Shown here piece by piece: positions 51,784 to 63,515 of a stretch of DNA of 64,000 nt (within the stretch, counting starts at the first letter, position 1; each line of letters begins with the position of its first letter). This stretch comes from Nematopogon swammerdamellus. Lineage: Eukaryota; Arthropoda; Insecta; Lepidoptera; Adelidae. The notes under the pieces are model-generated. The model worked only from the letters and a program-made list of their open reading frames with translations. It made no database searches and was not told where the DNA came from. The stretch covers positions 4,836,001 to 4,900,000 of the forward strand of contig OX336337.1 of NCBI GenBank assembly GCA_946902875.1, in the 5' to 3' direction. The position numbers were made by a program, and so were the translations under genes.

Positions 51784-53890
51784 CTATAATACATAAAAAA
51801 TCTCGTTTAAACTGTCTCCGAAATGACCGCGAAGGGTACCTAAAACACTCGCTGCATTTCCACGCTGGATAGCAAGGGCTATCCGTTGTCTGAGGAATGT
51901 TTCGCAGTTACGTACTCCTGACATTTCTGTTAATTTAGAACCTATTGACCGAACAAATTTTTTTGATTCTTTACTCCAAGCACCCATAGTCTCGACGGCG
52001 AATGCGAGGAAGTCATAATTCGCTTTAGTTGCCAAGTATTTTAGGTGCTTAGAGCGAGCGGCTGATTCGGCAGCGGCGCCAGCTGTCCGTGAAGACGCAA
52101 GTACGTGGGAATCAGCCAAAGTATCTGCGCACGTAGCGTCCCACACCAGAGCCCTGGCCCTGGACCAAGGTGTCAGCGTCATCCCGTCCGGTCTCTTCCC
52201 GGCATCCCTACTCAGGCCTACTGGTTCAAAAACTGATGGAACATTTATTGAATTTAGGGCTCTCTTAATGATGTCATTCAAGGCTGAGTGACGAGAAAGT
52301 CTACCGGCGCTCTTGTAGCAACAGAGGCCATGACGCCCTTTAGGGCCAACTTCTTTTCCGCACAGGCATTTGTGAGGTTGGCACAAATCACAACCTAGGC
52401 GGAGTGCGATTGCGACACGCAATGAGTTGTTGTCCATAAGTGTACCTGTTTGGGATGATGGGATTGCATGCAGCCAACAGCCAGACTCCGGCGTGGATAC
52501 AGCTCTTATACGGGCTATTTCGGAAGGGGAGGCTGAGTTCAGGAGAGCGTCATATGTGGTTTTCACTACAGGCGCATCCCAGACCTTTTGTATCTTTTTA
52601 CTCAAAGGTACGTCATCGCCAGGGCACTGCAACTTCCAAGCCTTCAGGGCCTCGTCCGAGAAGCAGATCACAGATTCGTCACTGGAATTTGGTAATATGG
52701 CTGTGACAAGCTCTGTGACCCCAAAAGACGAGGCCAGGAAAGCCGAGATCCCCACGTCTGCGACACGACGCACCCCAAGACCTCCGCACCGAATAGGAAG
52801 GGAAGCCTGTAACCATTGTTCATTTGTTAATTTTATATTTATAATAGATTCCAAAGTGTGCTGAAATAAACTATCTAATTTTTTAATTTTATCCTGGAAT
52901 AACCAAGTCGGCAATGTCCTGGTTATGTAAGTCATTTTTGGCATTCCTAGACACAATTTAGGTAGTACATATCCAACGTGGGGATGCAGCGAGTGTAAGC
53001 GGTTGAGTAATAATTCTATACTGGAAATTTTCCTATCAAGAAACTCAGGAGTTGCTTCAGTGGACAGAGGCGCACCTAGTAACTCTAACTTGCCAACATT
53101 AGTTATACGTAAGCCTGGCAGGAAACGTTCAAATTCTAAAAGTATATTTACATCGACGGTATTTGATAAAAAAGTTAATTCACACTTGTTTGTGTTAAAT
53201 TGTAGGCCGATGGAATTTAATTCATGGATAAGCATTTCCAAGTCATTAAATAAAAACTATTTAAAAAAAATATAAAAACCGCCCTCAAAAATGTATGAAA
53301 TAAAAAAATAAAAATCGAACCCTAGAGTTGAAGGCGGTCGGTTATTTTTGCTTGCTTTAGCACTACCGCCTTCAACTCTAGGGTTCGATTTTTATTTTTT
53401 TATTTCATACATTTTTGAAGGCGGTTTTTATATATTTTTTAAAATAGTTTTTTATTTCACAGTTTTTTCAGTAATTTTTATTTGCTATTAATGTACTCGG
53501 CGGAATCGCTCGGCCTTCGGCCTCGCGATTCCGCCTCGCTTTCCAATCCGATCTTGACCAAAAAAAAATGGGACCACCTTGGAGCTAGACTGAACCGAAC
53601 ACAAAAAGAATCATCGAAATCGGTTCACAATTGGGGAAGATATTGCTGAACATACATAAAAAAAAATACATACAGCCGAACATAGAACCTCCTCCTTTTT
53701 TGAAGTCGGTTAAAAACTGAAGGAGCACCTCCAAGCGTTCCATCGTCTAGGTACCAAGTATTTAAAACGCTTTGAATTTTTTCTATTATTAGGATGAATA
53801 GCAAAACTGAAAATTGGGACCCAAGGGATCACCTTGTTGGGCACCTACCTGAGACACGATAGTGTTTTCCCCGAAAAAAAGAAGCGATGG
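51784..53890 (-). pseudogene. Non-LTR-type reverse transcriptase with restriction-like endonuclease, broken
   Basis: The 485-codon frame 51784-53241 is the C-terminal part: GGLGVR, a Cys/His cluster (C284, C287, C292, C294, H304, C307, C308) and a PD-(D/E)xK-like motif (RPDG at 350-353, WDAT at 367-370). Upstream, beyond an insertion at 53259-53710, the palm motifs QGDPLGP and WYLDDGTLGG are readable at about 53840-53725, with one frameshift between them. It is a retroelement polymerase now inactive by insertion, frameshift and 5' loss. Clade not assigned; different from the R2-like family at 15087. Confidence 0.82.
53259..53710. mobile_element. Foldback insertion in the reverse transcriptase, 8-bp duplication
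   Basis: TAAAAACT lies at 53251-53258 and 53711-53718. The first 190 bp form a very long hairpin (AACCGCC(C)TCAAAAATGTA, CGAACCCTAGAGTTGAAGGC and complements). The rest has CGGCCTTCGGCCTCGCG and ends with TTTTTTGAAGTCGGT, a very common lepidopteran element end. Confidence 0.85.
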
Positions 53891-54394
53891 GTTGTAATAG
53901 CATTGCCAGAGATTTTGATTTGTGTTTAATTACATTTTGTTTATTTTACTATTCATGTGTTTTATTTTGATTGCAAATTGCTATTTTCATAATGTCAAAT
54001 CTGGGATCGAAATAGAATAAGAATAATTTGTATACAATATTTGACATGTGTAAGTGTATAAAATGTACCAAAGAATTGAATAGAAGAATTGAAATTGAAT
54101 TGAAAATAAACAAGACAAGGCACAATGCAAACGAGACAATTAGATTATCTATGGAAAATACAAAAATTATAATTAGGTATCAAAATAATTGTTTCCTACT
54201 ATACCAGTGTTGGCATACGAAGATTTGTTTAATTTGCCGCGCTTTTTCAGTCTCATCTTTCGCTAGCCAGACTAACAATAAAGAATTTGTACAGACGAAG
54301 ATAGGATTGCAAACAGAACAAATTGGAAACTTGATGCGAAATATCTGGAACGAGACTCGGACATGGAGATCGAACTGCCAGACCTAGCGTGGAA

Positions 54395-54722
54395 TTAACA
54401 CCGGGTGAACTAGGTGCCATGTTAGTGCATTCCCTTCATTTCATGTCGGCTACACTGAAATGGACGGAAACACGATATTTACATAGCCGTTTCGACCGAC
54501 GCGTCGGACGTCGCGACGTTTCATTCAGTGCGGTGGCACAAAACCGGGCGGGATAAACCCTATCACCTAGTAAGGTAAGAAGGGAAGGGATCTACAGTTT
54601 TACGTGGAATCCGAACCATGTGCAGCCTCCAACGGTCGAGCGGTCACCCATCCAAGTAGTGACCGCGCTCGGGTTGCTTAACAACAGTCGAAAGACCGCA
54701 CCACTGAGCTACCGAGACTGAC
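54395..54722 (-). mobile_element. Alpha-head/T1 SINE, reverse
   Basis: Minus: CAGTCTCGGTAGCTCAGTGG near 54720, GTTAAGCAACCCGAGCGCGG, CTTGGATGGGTGACCGCTCG, then T1. It ends at about 54395 without a clear A tail. Confidence 0.82.
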
Positions 54723-55239
54723 AAAAAAACAAAGTTATCCGAGGCTGACAAGAACAAAGTTATTGTTATTTATAAGTTAAACCATTCCTTCTGAAATGTT
54801 TCTGGTATGGTTGTCACAAAACGTAGATAGATACAAGAACGGTTCACTTCAGCCAGACGTTAAACTTTCCAATCAAAGTGTTCATGAAAAAGAGCAATGG
54901 AAAACTGGCAAGGGCCGTGTTGTCAGTCAACCCCCCGGACATATTTGCGGAGGCGGCGCGGCGCCCTCCGTCCCACGCGCCCTGTCGTGTAGGCAGAGTG
55001 CAGAGGCGACTACCGCGGGCGCCCACGCGACCACTCAACGGGAATAGATAAGTCCTTTTATAAAAAAAAATCAACTGAACGCTTCACTGCTTCAGCCCTC
55101 GTAAGTTGCTAAGCTAAAATCCCTCGGCGGACTCGAGTCCAGGACGATGGAGGATTTCCAGCTATCAAGCATTTTCTTTTTCTATTTGGTGTACCTGATT
55201 AACGTATGAGTAGATATTCGTAGTAATACTACGCACAGA

Positions 55240-55619
55240 CCTCAGTACTCAGGCACAGACCATTAAACTATCCGTCTCTGTTTGTAAGTGGAATGGTTGG
55301 GTACACCACGCTACAGAACAGGAGGGGAGTGCATATATTTCTGCATTTTTTTCTATTAATGAACGGCCAGATTGATAATCCTTTAGTTCTTGGTTTGATC
55401 TCGTTCCATGTCCCTGACAAATACACTCGTGCTCGGAATCACAGACTATTCGCAGTAAGGCGGACTCGTACCGTCCACTATCAGCAGACTCCGGTACCTC
55501 GGGCGTTGAACGGGCTCAATGGAATGGTGGCTAAACTGCCAGAGCTGGATATCTTCAACTTTAACCGTAGGCAGTTTATAAAACTAGCCACCGAATACTT
55601 TAAACAGAATCAATACTAA
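55240..55619 (+). pseudogene. Jockey/CR1-type LINE C-terminus
   Basis: Frame LQNRRGVHIFLHFFLLMNGQ, ISFHVPDKYTRARNHRLFAV, then NGMVAKLPELDIFNF and stop. The region after the RT thumb of insect Jockey-like ORF2 has this order. The reverse transcriptase core is absent. Confidence 0.7.
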
Positions 55620-55890
55620 TAATAAATCTGTAAGGGGTGGTCATGGAGTAAGTTACTTTGTTTTAGGAAATATTGAGTTTGTAGTCTCTATGTATGATAC
55701 TAAAGCTAAATTGACGATTTTTAGAAATCTTTTCTGTATGTATGTATGTATGTATGTATGTATGTTCCTCCATAACTCCTTAAGCCATCATCCGAATTTG
55801 ATGAAACTTAGTACAAGCCCATTTTACTATACGGGACACAGGATAGGCTAACTAAAATTCACTTCCGGCTACGCTAAGATGTGGCTCCCA
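55613..55890 (+). repeat. Repeat M, plus
   Basis: AATAATAAATCTGTAAGGGG, TGGTCATGGAGTAAGTTACT, TATGTATG microsatellite, CGGGACACAGGATAGGC. Confidence 0.65.
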
Positions 55891-55904
55891 TACAAATCGA
55901 ATCG

Positions 55905-56030
55905 AATTAAAAGCGGCGCGGCGCGGCGGCGGCGGTTTGTGGCTAGCTAGCGGAGGCTGGCGGCGGAGGCGGAGGCGCGGGCGCGCGCACGGCGCGGGGT
56001 GCGGCCTGGCCGAGCGCGGTGAGTGTATGC
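55905..56030 (+). promoter_or_regulatory. GC-rich patch with a GTGAGT donor-like site
   Basis: GCGGCGCGGCGCGGCGGCGG .. GGCCTGGCCGAGCGCG|GTGAGTG. The composition and donor suggest a possible non-coding first exon on the plus strand. No downstream exon identified. Confidence 0.2.
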
Positions 56031-56292
56031 ATTGTCTCGAGCCAGAGGTTTACTTCATTAGGTATCTATGTGATTAATTTTAGGTGCAAACCAAACAAAT
56101 TTTAGGTAAATGTGTTGTTGCAAGTCGATGCTAGCGGATATTTACTTAACTGGAGTTCCTATTTGATTTAAGTTATTTGATCGTATGTTTATTATATTGT
56201 ACGTAGTGTAGTATGCGCGCACTATTAGCGAAAAGATACTTATTTTTACCCGACTACGGCGAAGCGAAAATGAGAGTTATGTGTTTGACCGG

Positions 56293-56399
56293 TATGTATG
56301 TATGTATGTATGTATGTATGTATGTATGTATGTATGTATGTATGTATGTATGTATGTAGGTATGTATGTATGTATGTATGTATGTATGTATGTATGTTC
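56293..56399. repeat. (TATG)n microsatellite
   Basis: About 26 near-perfect GTAT units, with a single GTAG interruption. Confidence 0.97.
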
Positions 56400-56749
56400 A
56401 TCTGTTCCCTCATACATAACTTCGAAACTACTTATCATAATTTGACAAATGAGGTATCGTTAGATGCGTCTTGACGCTGGATAGAGGCTATGTGACGTCC
56501 CTTAAAATTGTATATGGCGCCCTCTAAAGGACATAAAGTCATGACCTAAAAAAATTTTTTTTAATGATGTCGTCTTTGGGATGAAATGAAAGGGCTTAAT
56601 TAACACATTTCAAAAATTTATATATTGTTAGCTGTTGCTTTCGGATTTACTTGCATGCATCCGATAATTGGGAATAATTTCTAAAATCAGGCCTCACTCC
56701 GAACCTACCCAAAATACATCCTACTAATATTATAAACGCGAAAGTTTGT

Positions 56750-58215
56750 GAATGAGTTGCGTTCAGGAAGACGATAAACGTACTCAAAGAAAGTAAGTAA
56801 CTAATGGCGAGGCCGAAGGCCGAGCTGCGTTCGGGAACACTATAAACCTTCTCGAAGAAAGTAAGTAACAAAAGGCGAGGCCGAAGGCCGAGCTGCGTTC
56901 AGGAAAATCCTAAACCTTCTCGAAGAAACCAAGTAACAAAGGGCGAGGCCGAAGGCCGAGCTGCGTTCAGGAAGAGGATAAACCTTCTCGAAGACAGTAA
57001 GTAACTATGGGCGAGACCGAAGGCCGAGATGTGTTCAGGAAGAAGATAAACATTTTCGAAGAAAGTAAGTAACAAGGAAGTTACTTTCTTCAAGAAGATT
57101 TATGGTCTTCCTGAACGCAGCTCGGCCTTCGGACTCGCTCACTGTTACTTACATTCTTCGAAAAGGTTCTCTTTCTGAACGAAGCTCGGCCTTCGGCCTC
57201 GCCCTTTGTTACTTGCTTTCTCAAAGATGATGTATCCTCTTCCTGAACGCAGCTCGGCCTTCGGCCTCGCCCATAGTTACTTACTGTCTTCGAAAAGGTT
57301 TATCGTCTTCCTAAACGCAGCTCGGCCTTCGGACTCGCCCTCTGTATCTTACTTTCTCCGAGAAGGTTTATGGTCTTCCTGAACGCAGCTCGGCCTTCGG
57401 CCTCGCCCTCTGTTACTTTTTTCGGAAAGGTTATCCTCTTCCTGAACGCAGCTCGGCCCTCGGCCTCGCCCATAGTTACTTACTGTCTTCTAGAAGGTTT
57501 ATCGTCTTCCTGAACGCAGCTCGGCCTTCGGCCTCGCCCTTTGTTACATACTTTCTTCGAGAAGTTTTATGGTATTCCTGAACGCAGCTCGGCCTTCGGC
57601 CTCGCCCTCTGTTACCTACTTACTTTCTTTGAAAAGGTTATCCTCTTCCCGAACGCAGCTCGGCCTTCGGCCTCGCCCATAGTTACTTACTGTCTTCGAG
57701 AAGGTTTATCGTTTTCCTGAACGCAGCTCGGCCTTCGGCCTCGCCCTCTGTTACTTACTTTCTTCGAAAAGGTTACCTTCATCCTGAACGCAGCTCGGCC
57801 TTCGGCCTCGCCCTCTGTTACTTACTTTCTTCGAAAAGGTTACCTTCATCCTGAACGCAGCTCGGCATTCGGCCTCGCCCTCTGTTACTTACTTTCTTCG
57901 AAAAGGTTACCTTCATCCTGAACGCAGCTCGGCCTTCGGCCTCGCCCATAGTTACTTACTGTCTTCGAGAAGGTTTATCGTTTTCCTGAACGCAGCTCGG
58001 CCTTCGGCCTCGCCCTGTGTTACTTACTTTCTTCGAAAAGGTTACCCTCATCCTGAACGCAGCTCGGCCTTCGGCCTCGCTCATAGTTACTTACTGTCTT
58101 CGAGAAGGTTTACGTCTTCCTGAACGCAATTCCGCCTTCGGCCTCAAAAAGTTACTCACTTTCTTCGAGACGGTTTATCGTTTAAGTACCTGAATCCAGC
58201 TCGCCCTTAGTTCTT
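56750..58215. repeat. Inverted minisatellite, about 67-bp unit
   Basis: Unit: CCTGAACGCAGCTCGGCCTT, CGGCCTCGCCC, a TCTGTTACTTAC or ATAGTTACTTAC variant and TTTCTTCGA(G/A)AAGGTT. About four units in reverse (56800-57060), then about sixteen forward (57090-58150). The array is bounded at the right by the repeat-E end (ACGCGAGCGAAGCCGCGGGC, 58234-58253). Confidence 0.95.
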
Positions 58216-58259
58216 CCTTTGAAATACGAATTTCACGCGAGCGAAGCCGCGGGCAAAAG

Positions 58260-58680
58260 CTAGTAATGTATAAATCAGGTACTGTAGATATAATGTTCTC
58301 TTTATCTTATTCATTATTATCCATTTATTATTATCATATTATTAACCTACTGTAAAGTATTGGATTATATTATCTGTATTATTATTATTAACCTAACCTA
58401 AGAATTGGATATTATCTGTAAATAGGAGGTTTTTGAGTAAATAAATAAATAAATAAATAAACCTTTACGTAGGTAAGTTCATGTCACAAATGTTGAAACC
58501 CGATTATCCGGACACCCGTTATCCGGAATTTTATACCCTAAGCATCCTAGGTCCTCGATAAGTAAATACCTGCGCAGCTCTGAGTTTTTATATTTTATTT
58601 ACTTACCGGTCCCGACTCCTTTAAGTGAGTAAATGGAAATTATTTTTAAATTTGTATTTAACTTTTATTTCAAGCTTTTA
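58260..58680. other. AT-rich, no gene
   Basis: Short ATTATT and (AAAT)n runs (58440-58460). Nothing assignable. Confidence 0.4.
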
Positions 58681-58682
58681 AA

Positions 58683-58910
58683 AAAAACCGCATGCAAATC
58701 GGTCCACTTTTTAAGAGAATTATTTTTTTATTACTTAATTACTTGATTACAAACATAGCTAAGAACCATCCCCATTAAACCAGCTTTCTAATAAAAAACC
58801 GCATCCAAGTCGGTCCATCCGTTTGGGAACTACGATGCCACAGCAGACACACCCATACACATATACACACACACACGTTAAATATAAAAGCTACGCTGTC
58901 ACCACTTAGG
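58683..58910 (+). repeat. Repeat G copy
   Basis: ACCGCATGCAAATCGGTCCA, TGATTACAAACATAGCTAAG, CCGCATCCAAGTCGGTCCAT, CGTTTGGGAACTACGATGCC and a CA-rich end. Confidence 0.7.
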
Positions 58911-59344
58911 TGGTAATGTTGAATGTTGATAGAATAAAATAGAATATGTAGAAATAGTGGAAACCCTAAATTCTTGCGAGTAGCATTTTAAACCCAATGG
59001 CCTCTCTATAACACGTTCACTATACAATGGTGTCTCGCGTGGCGAGCCCTTCATTATACCAACAGGGTGACTGCCGACGACCCTTCATCCCACTGCACTA
59101 CACTTACCTAACGAACACCCTTCCACAACCAGCTACCCTCAGCTATCCTACTAGCGCAGGCATTTTGAATAAACGCGTGGTTCGTGACGAAACATGAATG
59201 AGCAATTCTTAAATCCCCTATTTTAACAGTTATTTTAACCCTACAACATAGAAAACCAATATTGCTTTAGGGAAAACTTAAAAATATGTTCTTGACGTAA
59301 GAACTGAATTGGGGAAGCTTTTTCAATTGCATACACACACATGC

Positions 59345-59465
59345 AAACCATGCTGTATCCCAACAAACGGGGTAAGCGGAGTGATCGGTGTTGTGCTGCT
59401 AGAACCGCACAACACCGACCACCGCTTTCAGCAAAGTATTAGGACAAAACTATTAGGTTCGGTGG
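59345..59465 (-). repeat. T2 SINE end, reverse
   Basis: CAAACGGGGTAAGCGGAGTG, ATCGGTGTTGTGCTGC, ACAACACCGACCACCGCTTT, AAAGTATTAGGACAA. Confidence 0.6.
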
Positions 59466-59499
59466 TGAGGGACTAATTTCTGTGTCTGTCCATTTTTTA

Positions 59500-59725
59500 A
59501 CCCCCGACGCAATAAACGGAGGGGTGTGTGCCTGTCTGTGGAATCGTAGCTCCCAAACGGATGGATCGATTTGGATGCGGTTTTTTTATTAGGAAGCTTG
59601 TTTAATCGGGATGGTTCTTAGCTATGTTTGTAATCAAGTAATTAAGTAATAAAAAAAATATTATCTTAAAAAGTGTACCGATTTGCATGCGGTTTTTTAA
59701 AAAAAGCTTGAAATAAAAGTTAATT
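59500..59725 (-). repeat. Repeat G, reverse
   Basis: AACCCCCGACGCAATAAACG, GTCTGTGGAATCGTAGCTCC, ATTTGGATGCGGTTTTTTTA, TGCATGCGGTTTTTTAAAAA. Confidence 0.7.
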
Positions 59726-60139
59726 ATTTTTTTGTCTGTTAATATTGTGTTGTATGGGTTATATGTGTGTTAGGCGAGAAAAATAATTTTTTTTTTCATT
59801 TAATTTCACTATCGAGTAGCAAGTAAGGCAAGAAGACAGTTACCACCAGCCACGGTATGACTTGGCAGAGGAATCGGCATTTCTAATTATTTGAATCAAT
59901 TCAAAGAGGTCGGGCTTCCTGTGTCAACAGATATTAGTAAGTTGGATTAGGTCAAGCAAGAGATATGATCTGAACTGGCGTAATCTCTGTTTATACAGGT
60001 TTGATCCTCATAAATCCAGCCGACCTAGGTCGTCGAGGCTCGAAAGACGTCCCGATAAATTAATTTAATATTGTTCAAACGTTCGCCTACAACGATTGTT
60101 GTTAGTCAAGCTTGAGAAAAATATGAATTAAGTAAACAA

Positions 60140-60450
60140 ACAATTTACGTGCGCATACCTACACCTGCTGCTTCACCGTTCGGAACCGGTGTAAAACTGT
60201 AGGTCCCTTCCCTTGCCCCTTACTAGGTGGTGGGCTCAAATTGTAGCCGACTGGGTTGGTAACACCTTACTGGATGTAAGATGGCCGCATAGCAGCCTCG
60301 GCTGTGTTCTCCTCTAGTCCAGTACAGCAGCCAGCAGCAATCCAGGGAAGTCTCCGGTATGGCACCTACCTTCTCGGAGGTGATACTGGCTGGTCGGAGC
60401 ATGCGCTTTGTCCCCTCCGACTCAGCCACCTATACCGGATTACATAAAAA
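60140..60450 (+). mobile_element. T3 SINE with partial head
   Basis: GTGCGCATACCTACACCTGC, TTCACCGTTCGGAACCGGTG, then T3 (CCCTTACTAGGTGGTGGGCT to ACCGGATTACATAAAAAA). The tRNA-like boxes are missing. Confidence 0.8.
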
Positions 60451-60629
60451 AAATCTGTGCGGTGTTTAAAAGTCTAGAAGCACATGTATATAATTTGGGG
60501 ATGCTGTAATCAATCAACATCTATAGGGTTGAGCGTATGTATCCTTATTATTTTATTTTAATTTATCGAATATGACACACATACCTAGCATACATACATA
60601 AATATGTATGTATGCACGCTGTACCATAA

Positions 60630-60865
60630 CTTCCGTAAATTACAGCACAACACCGATCTACCGAGCACGTTTAGCAAGTATTCGGACAAGAACGAAGACA
60701 CACCTGCTGCATGACTCGGTGGAGGGACCGTGCCTAGGTGAGAGGTGGCTAGCCTGCCGCCCTTTGGAGCGGCATCTTGATTTGTCCCTTAGTCGCTTTT
60801 TACGAAAAGCACGGGGAGAGATGCAGTGGGGCTATTTTTTTAAGTACCAGTCCAACACGGAACAT
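60630..60865 (-). mobile_element. Beta-head/T2 SINE, reverse
   Basis: Minus: TCCGTGTTGGACTGGTACTT at about 60861, CGACTAAGGGACAAATC, then T2 to the GTAATTTACGG end. Confidence 0.75.
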
Positions 60866-61489
60866 ACCTAGTAAAAAATTAAAATCTGCTTGCGTGTTCC
60901 AAACTTCCAATCCAAACGTTTGCGACGACAACAACACATAAATAGTATATTTTTATAAAAACGATGACTGGTGCAATCGAATTAGCAGTTATCGGTGAAA
61001 CCTATACCAATTTTGGCAACGCAGAGCGGACAAGATTTGAACCAGGCAGACGAGAAAGGAAACAGTCGGCCAACGACCTGGGCACGAAAGTGTCTATAAG
61101 GTGAAGCGATAGTTCGTTTCTTTCTCTTGCCGGAGAAAACTGGCCCCTTCAGATGGATGTTCAAAAGAGATTACTAGAAGTTGAACCGAAATAATGGTAT
61201 AAAATCCACATTAAATCTAAAACTACCCAGACATTCTGCAAGAGAAGATGGAATACGAACGGTCAGATTGATATGGGTGCGACAGGACATCAGAGCATCG
61301 CCCACCCAACGTCACAGGTGATCTCTCATCGGATCCATTACTCATTTGTATAAATACGAGGGTCTCGTGGAAACCTACACGCGTCTGAGGTGCGTGAAAA
61401 TGTTCTAAACCGCGGCGTCGCGAGATTCTCGAATACGCCTCTGGCGTAGAAACGAATTATCTGGATTAGCATATAGAAAATGTAATATT
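60866..61489. other. No gene recognised
   Basis: Mixed sequence with short frames only. No repeat family recognised. Confidence 0.4.
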
Positions 61490-61740
61490 TACCAGCGATG
61501 CCGGTGGTATGAATGGCGACCGACGGGAGAACGCGAGGCGGCCGATCGGGCGGCTTGCGAGGCGAGTGTCGGGCGCCGCGCGGAGCACTGGCGGCGCAGC
61601 CGGCCGCCGGGACACACCCTCGCGCCGCGCATGCGTCCCGGCCCTCCGCACCACACCACGCAAACCGCCCCACGCACTCCCACTAACACCACCCAACCCA
61701 ACCACCACAACCGCACAACCACTACACACTAATTAATACT
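61490..61740 (-). promoter_or_regulatory. GC-rich patch with minus-strand donor-like site; possible first exon
   Basis: About 240 bp of high GC; on the minus strand it ends CATCGCTG|GTAAAT. It lies upstream of Btk29A in gene sense, so it might be a non-coding first exon or promoter of the long isoform, or belong to another gene. Composition is the only support. Confidence 0.25.
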
Positions 61741-62574
61741 TCCATACACCTTCACGCTGCTGCCTTTGAAACTGAATACAAAGGTATTTCAGAACAATGT
61801 CACTCACTGAGGAGCGCTGATGTAGTATTCCAGGCTTTTGGATTGAGTACATTGTGACGACGGAGTAAGTTTCCGCTGGAGTTGCTCGTATTTTACTCGC
61901 TCTAGCAAACCGATAAATCTACCCTTTTACCACCTCCCCCAGGTCCACCACATCACTACACTCTGGTGTAACATACATATGTCTGCGATAACAACTTCTG
62001 AGTACAAAACGCTACTGAAAATCGGTCTCGGTGTTTCGTATGTATGGAACTGGCTACAACAATCGTTTTTTTTTTTCAAGGTTTCGTCGCGTTGTTTTCC
62101 TTCACCGGAGTGACAGATAATATTTAATTATTTTTTTAAATTACTCTTTTAGTTTCGGAAAAACGAAAAATAATTGTACAATTAAAACTAAGCTACTTAT
62201 AGTTTCACTCAGCCTTATCAAAGACCCTTTCGAATATCCACATTTGAAAAGTTATTCGAGGCTGTGAAAGTTTACAGAAATCGAATTATATATTTTTTTA
62301 ATTTTTTTTTTTTTCTCTTAGAACCCGTAATAGTAGGCGGAGATATTTATACCGAAAATAGTTCACCGTTTCCTCTGTCCGTTAAAAAAAACCGACGCCT
62401 AATTCCATGGGTTTAAGAAGTTACAGGAGTTATTCGCTATGGGCCTGGGTTGTTACTAGAATGAATAAAAATTTTCCGATTTTTTTATTTATTTATTTGA
62501 TACATTTGATTAATTTTATTGTATTGTTTCGTGATTTCTTTTAATAATTATTATTTAGTATTTTTTTTTTGTTC

Positions 62575-62712
62575 TTTTTTTTGTTTTTCTGGAAACTGAC
62601 ACGGCTGGCTAAATCACCTACACTACAGCATCCGTGATGTCAGCCCATAACACCGGGTGAACTAGGTATGCATGCCATGTCAGTGTTTCCCTTAATTTCA
62701 TGTCGGCTACTA
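62575..62712 (-). mobile_element. T1 SINE 3' fragment
   Basis: T-rich, then GGAAACTGACACGGCTGGCT, ATCCGTGATGTCAGCCCATA, CATGCCATGTCAGTGTTTCC. Short insertions (CTACACTACAG) present. Confidence 0.75.
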
Positions 62713-62714
62713 TG

Positions 62715-62785
62715 CTTAAAATTGGGGAGGCGTATGTCCAGCAGTGAACACATACACACTCACTGACTGACTGACCAGTCCATAT
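62715..62785 (+). pseudogene. RTE LINE 3' tail
   Basis: Codons for IGEAYVQQ then stop, and the CACTGACTGACTGACC tail, as at 48740-48778. Confidence 0.65.
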
Positions 62786-63424
62786 ACATCCACTCCTGAG
62801 ACCACATCATTATTATCCGGAAAAACAAAAGATTTTGTAAAGTGCCAACCCTATTTCCCGAAACTTGATAATTGCACTAAAATGAGCATAACTTCTTAAA
62901 CCCATAGAATTAGGAGTAAATTTTTATTTCAACGGACAGAGCAAACAGTGAACTATTTTTGGTATAAATATATCCGCCTAGTATTGCGGGTTCTAGGAGA
63001 AAACATGAAAAATAAAAAATAAATCTAATTAGATTTCTGTAAACTTTTACAGCCTCAAATAACTTTTAAAATGTGTCGTTTTTTCGAAACTAAAAACGAT
63101 TAATTTTCAAAAATTTATTTCTCCTAAATTAAAAGTCGCAGAGGCGGGGGAGTTCTACTCTAGCATTTAAATAACAAAATCGATTAATTTCTGGAATAAA
63201 AAGGACATGTCCGATTTTGAGGTCATATTTGACACTGTTGCGCAGGCTAAAGCCAGACATAACAACAAAATAGGTACATGCAATGTATGTATTTTCGTTT
63301 ATAATTATAACTCCAGACGTCACACACAACCTATCAATATGAGGTTATAAAAAATATAACCTGATGTATTCGGCATACCTACCTCGGAAAGATTATTAAC
63401 CTGCGGAAATAATTGTATGTATGT

Positions 63425-63515
63425 ATGTATATATTCTTTATTGAACACCAATTTATAAAAATTTGGTACAACAGGCGAGCTTAATGCCGCGAGGCCTTCT
63501 ATTCTAACTAACCTA
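63425..63515 (-). repeat. LINE 3' tail (as at 40090), reverse
   Basis: TATTCTTTATTGAACACCAA, ACAACAGGCGAGCTTAATGC, CGCGAGGCCTTCTATTC. Confidence 0.6.

Larger units (their letters stand above)
62130..63110. mobile_element. Large inverted-repeat element with nested insertions
   Basis: Arms about 62130-62450 and 62880-63110 are diverged inverted copies (TTAGAACCCGTAATAGTAGG / CCTAGTATTGCGGGTTCTAG; AATTCCATGGGTTTAAGAAG / CTTCTTAAACCCATAGAATT). A T1 SINE (62575-62712) and an RTE tail (62715-62785) lie between them. Confidence 0.65.

Noticed and set aside
54028..54387. 119-codon plus-strand ORF
   Set aside because: Open but AT-biased, with no motif, splice context or repeat relationship that I could identify.
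56750..58215. CRISPR-like array
   Set aside because: The unit is a contiguous minisatellite with no unique spacers, with orientation reversal, in a eukaryotic genome.
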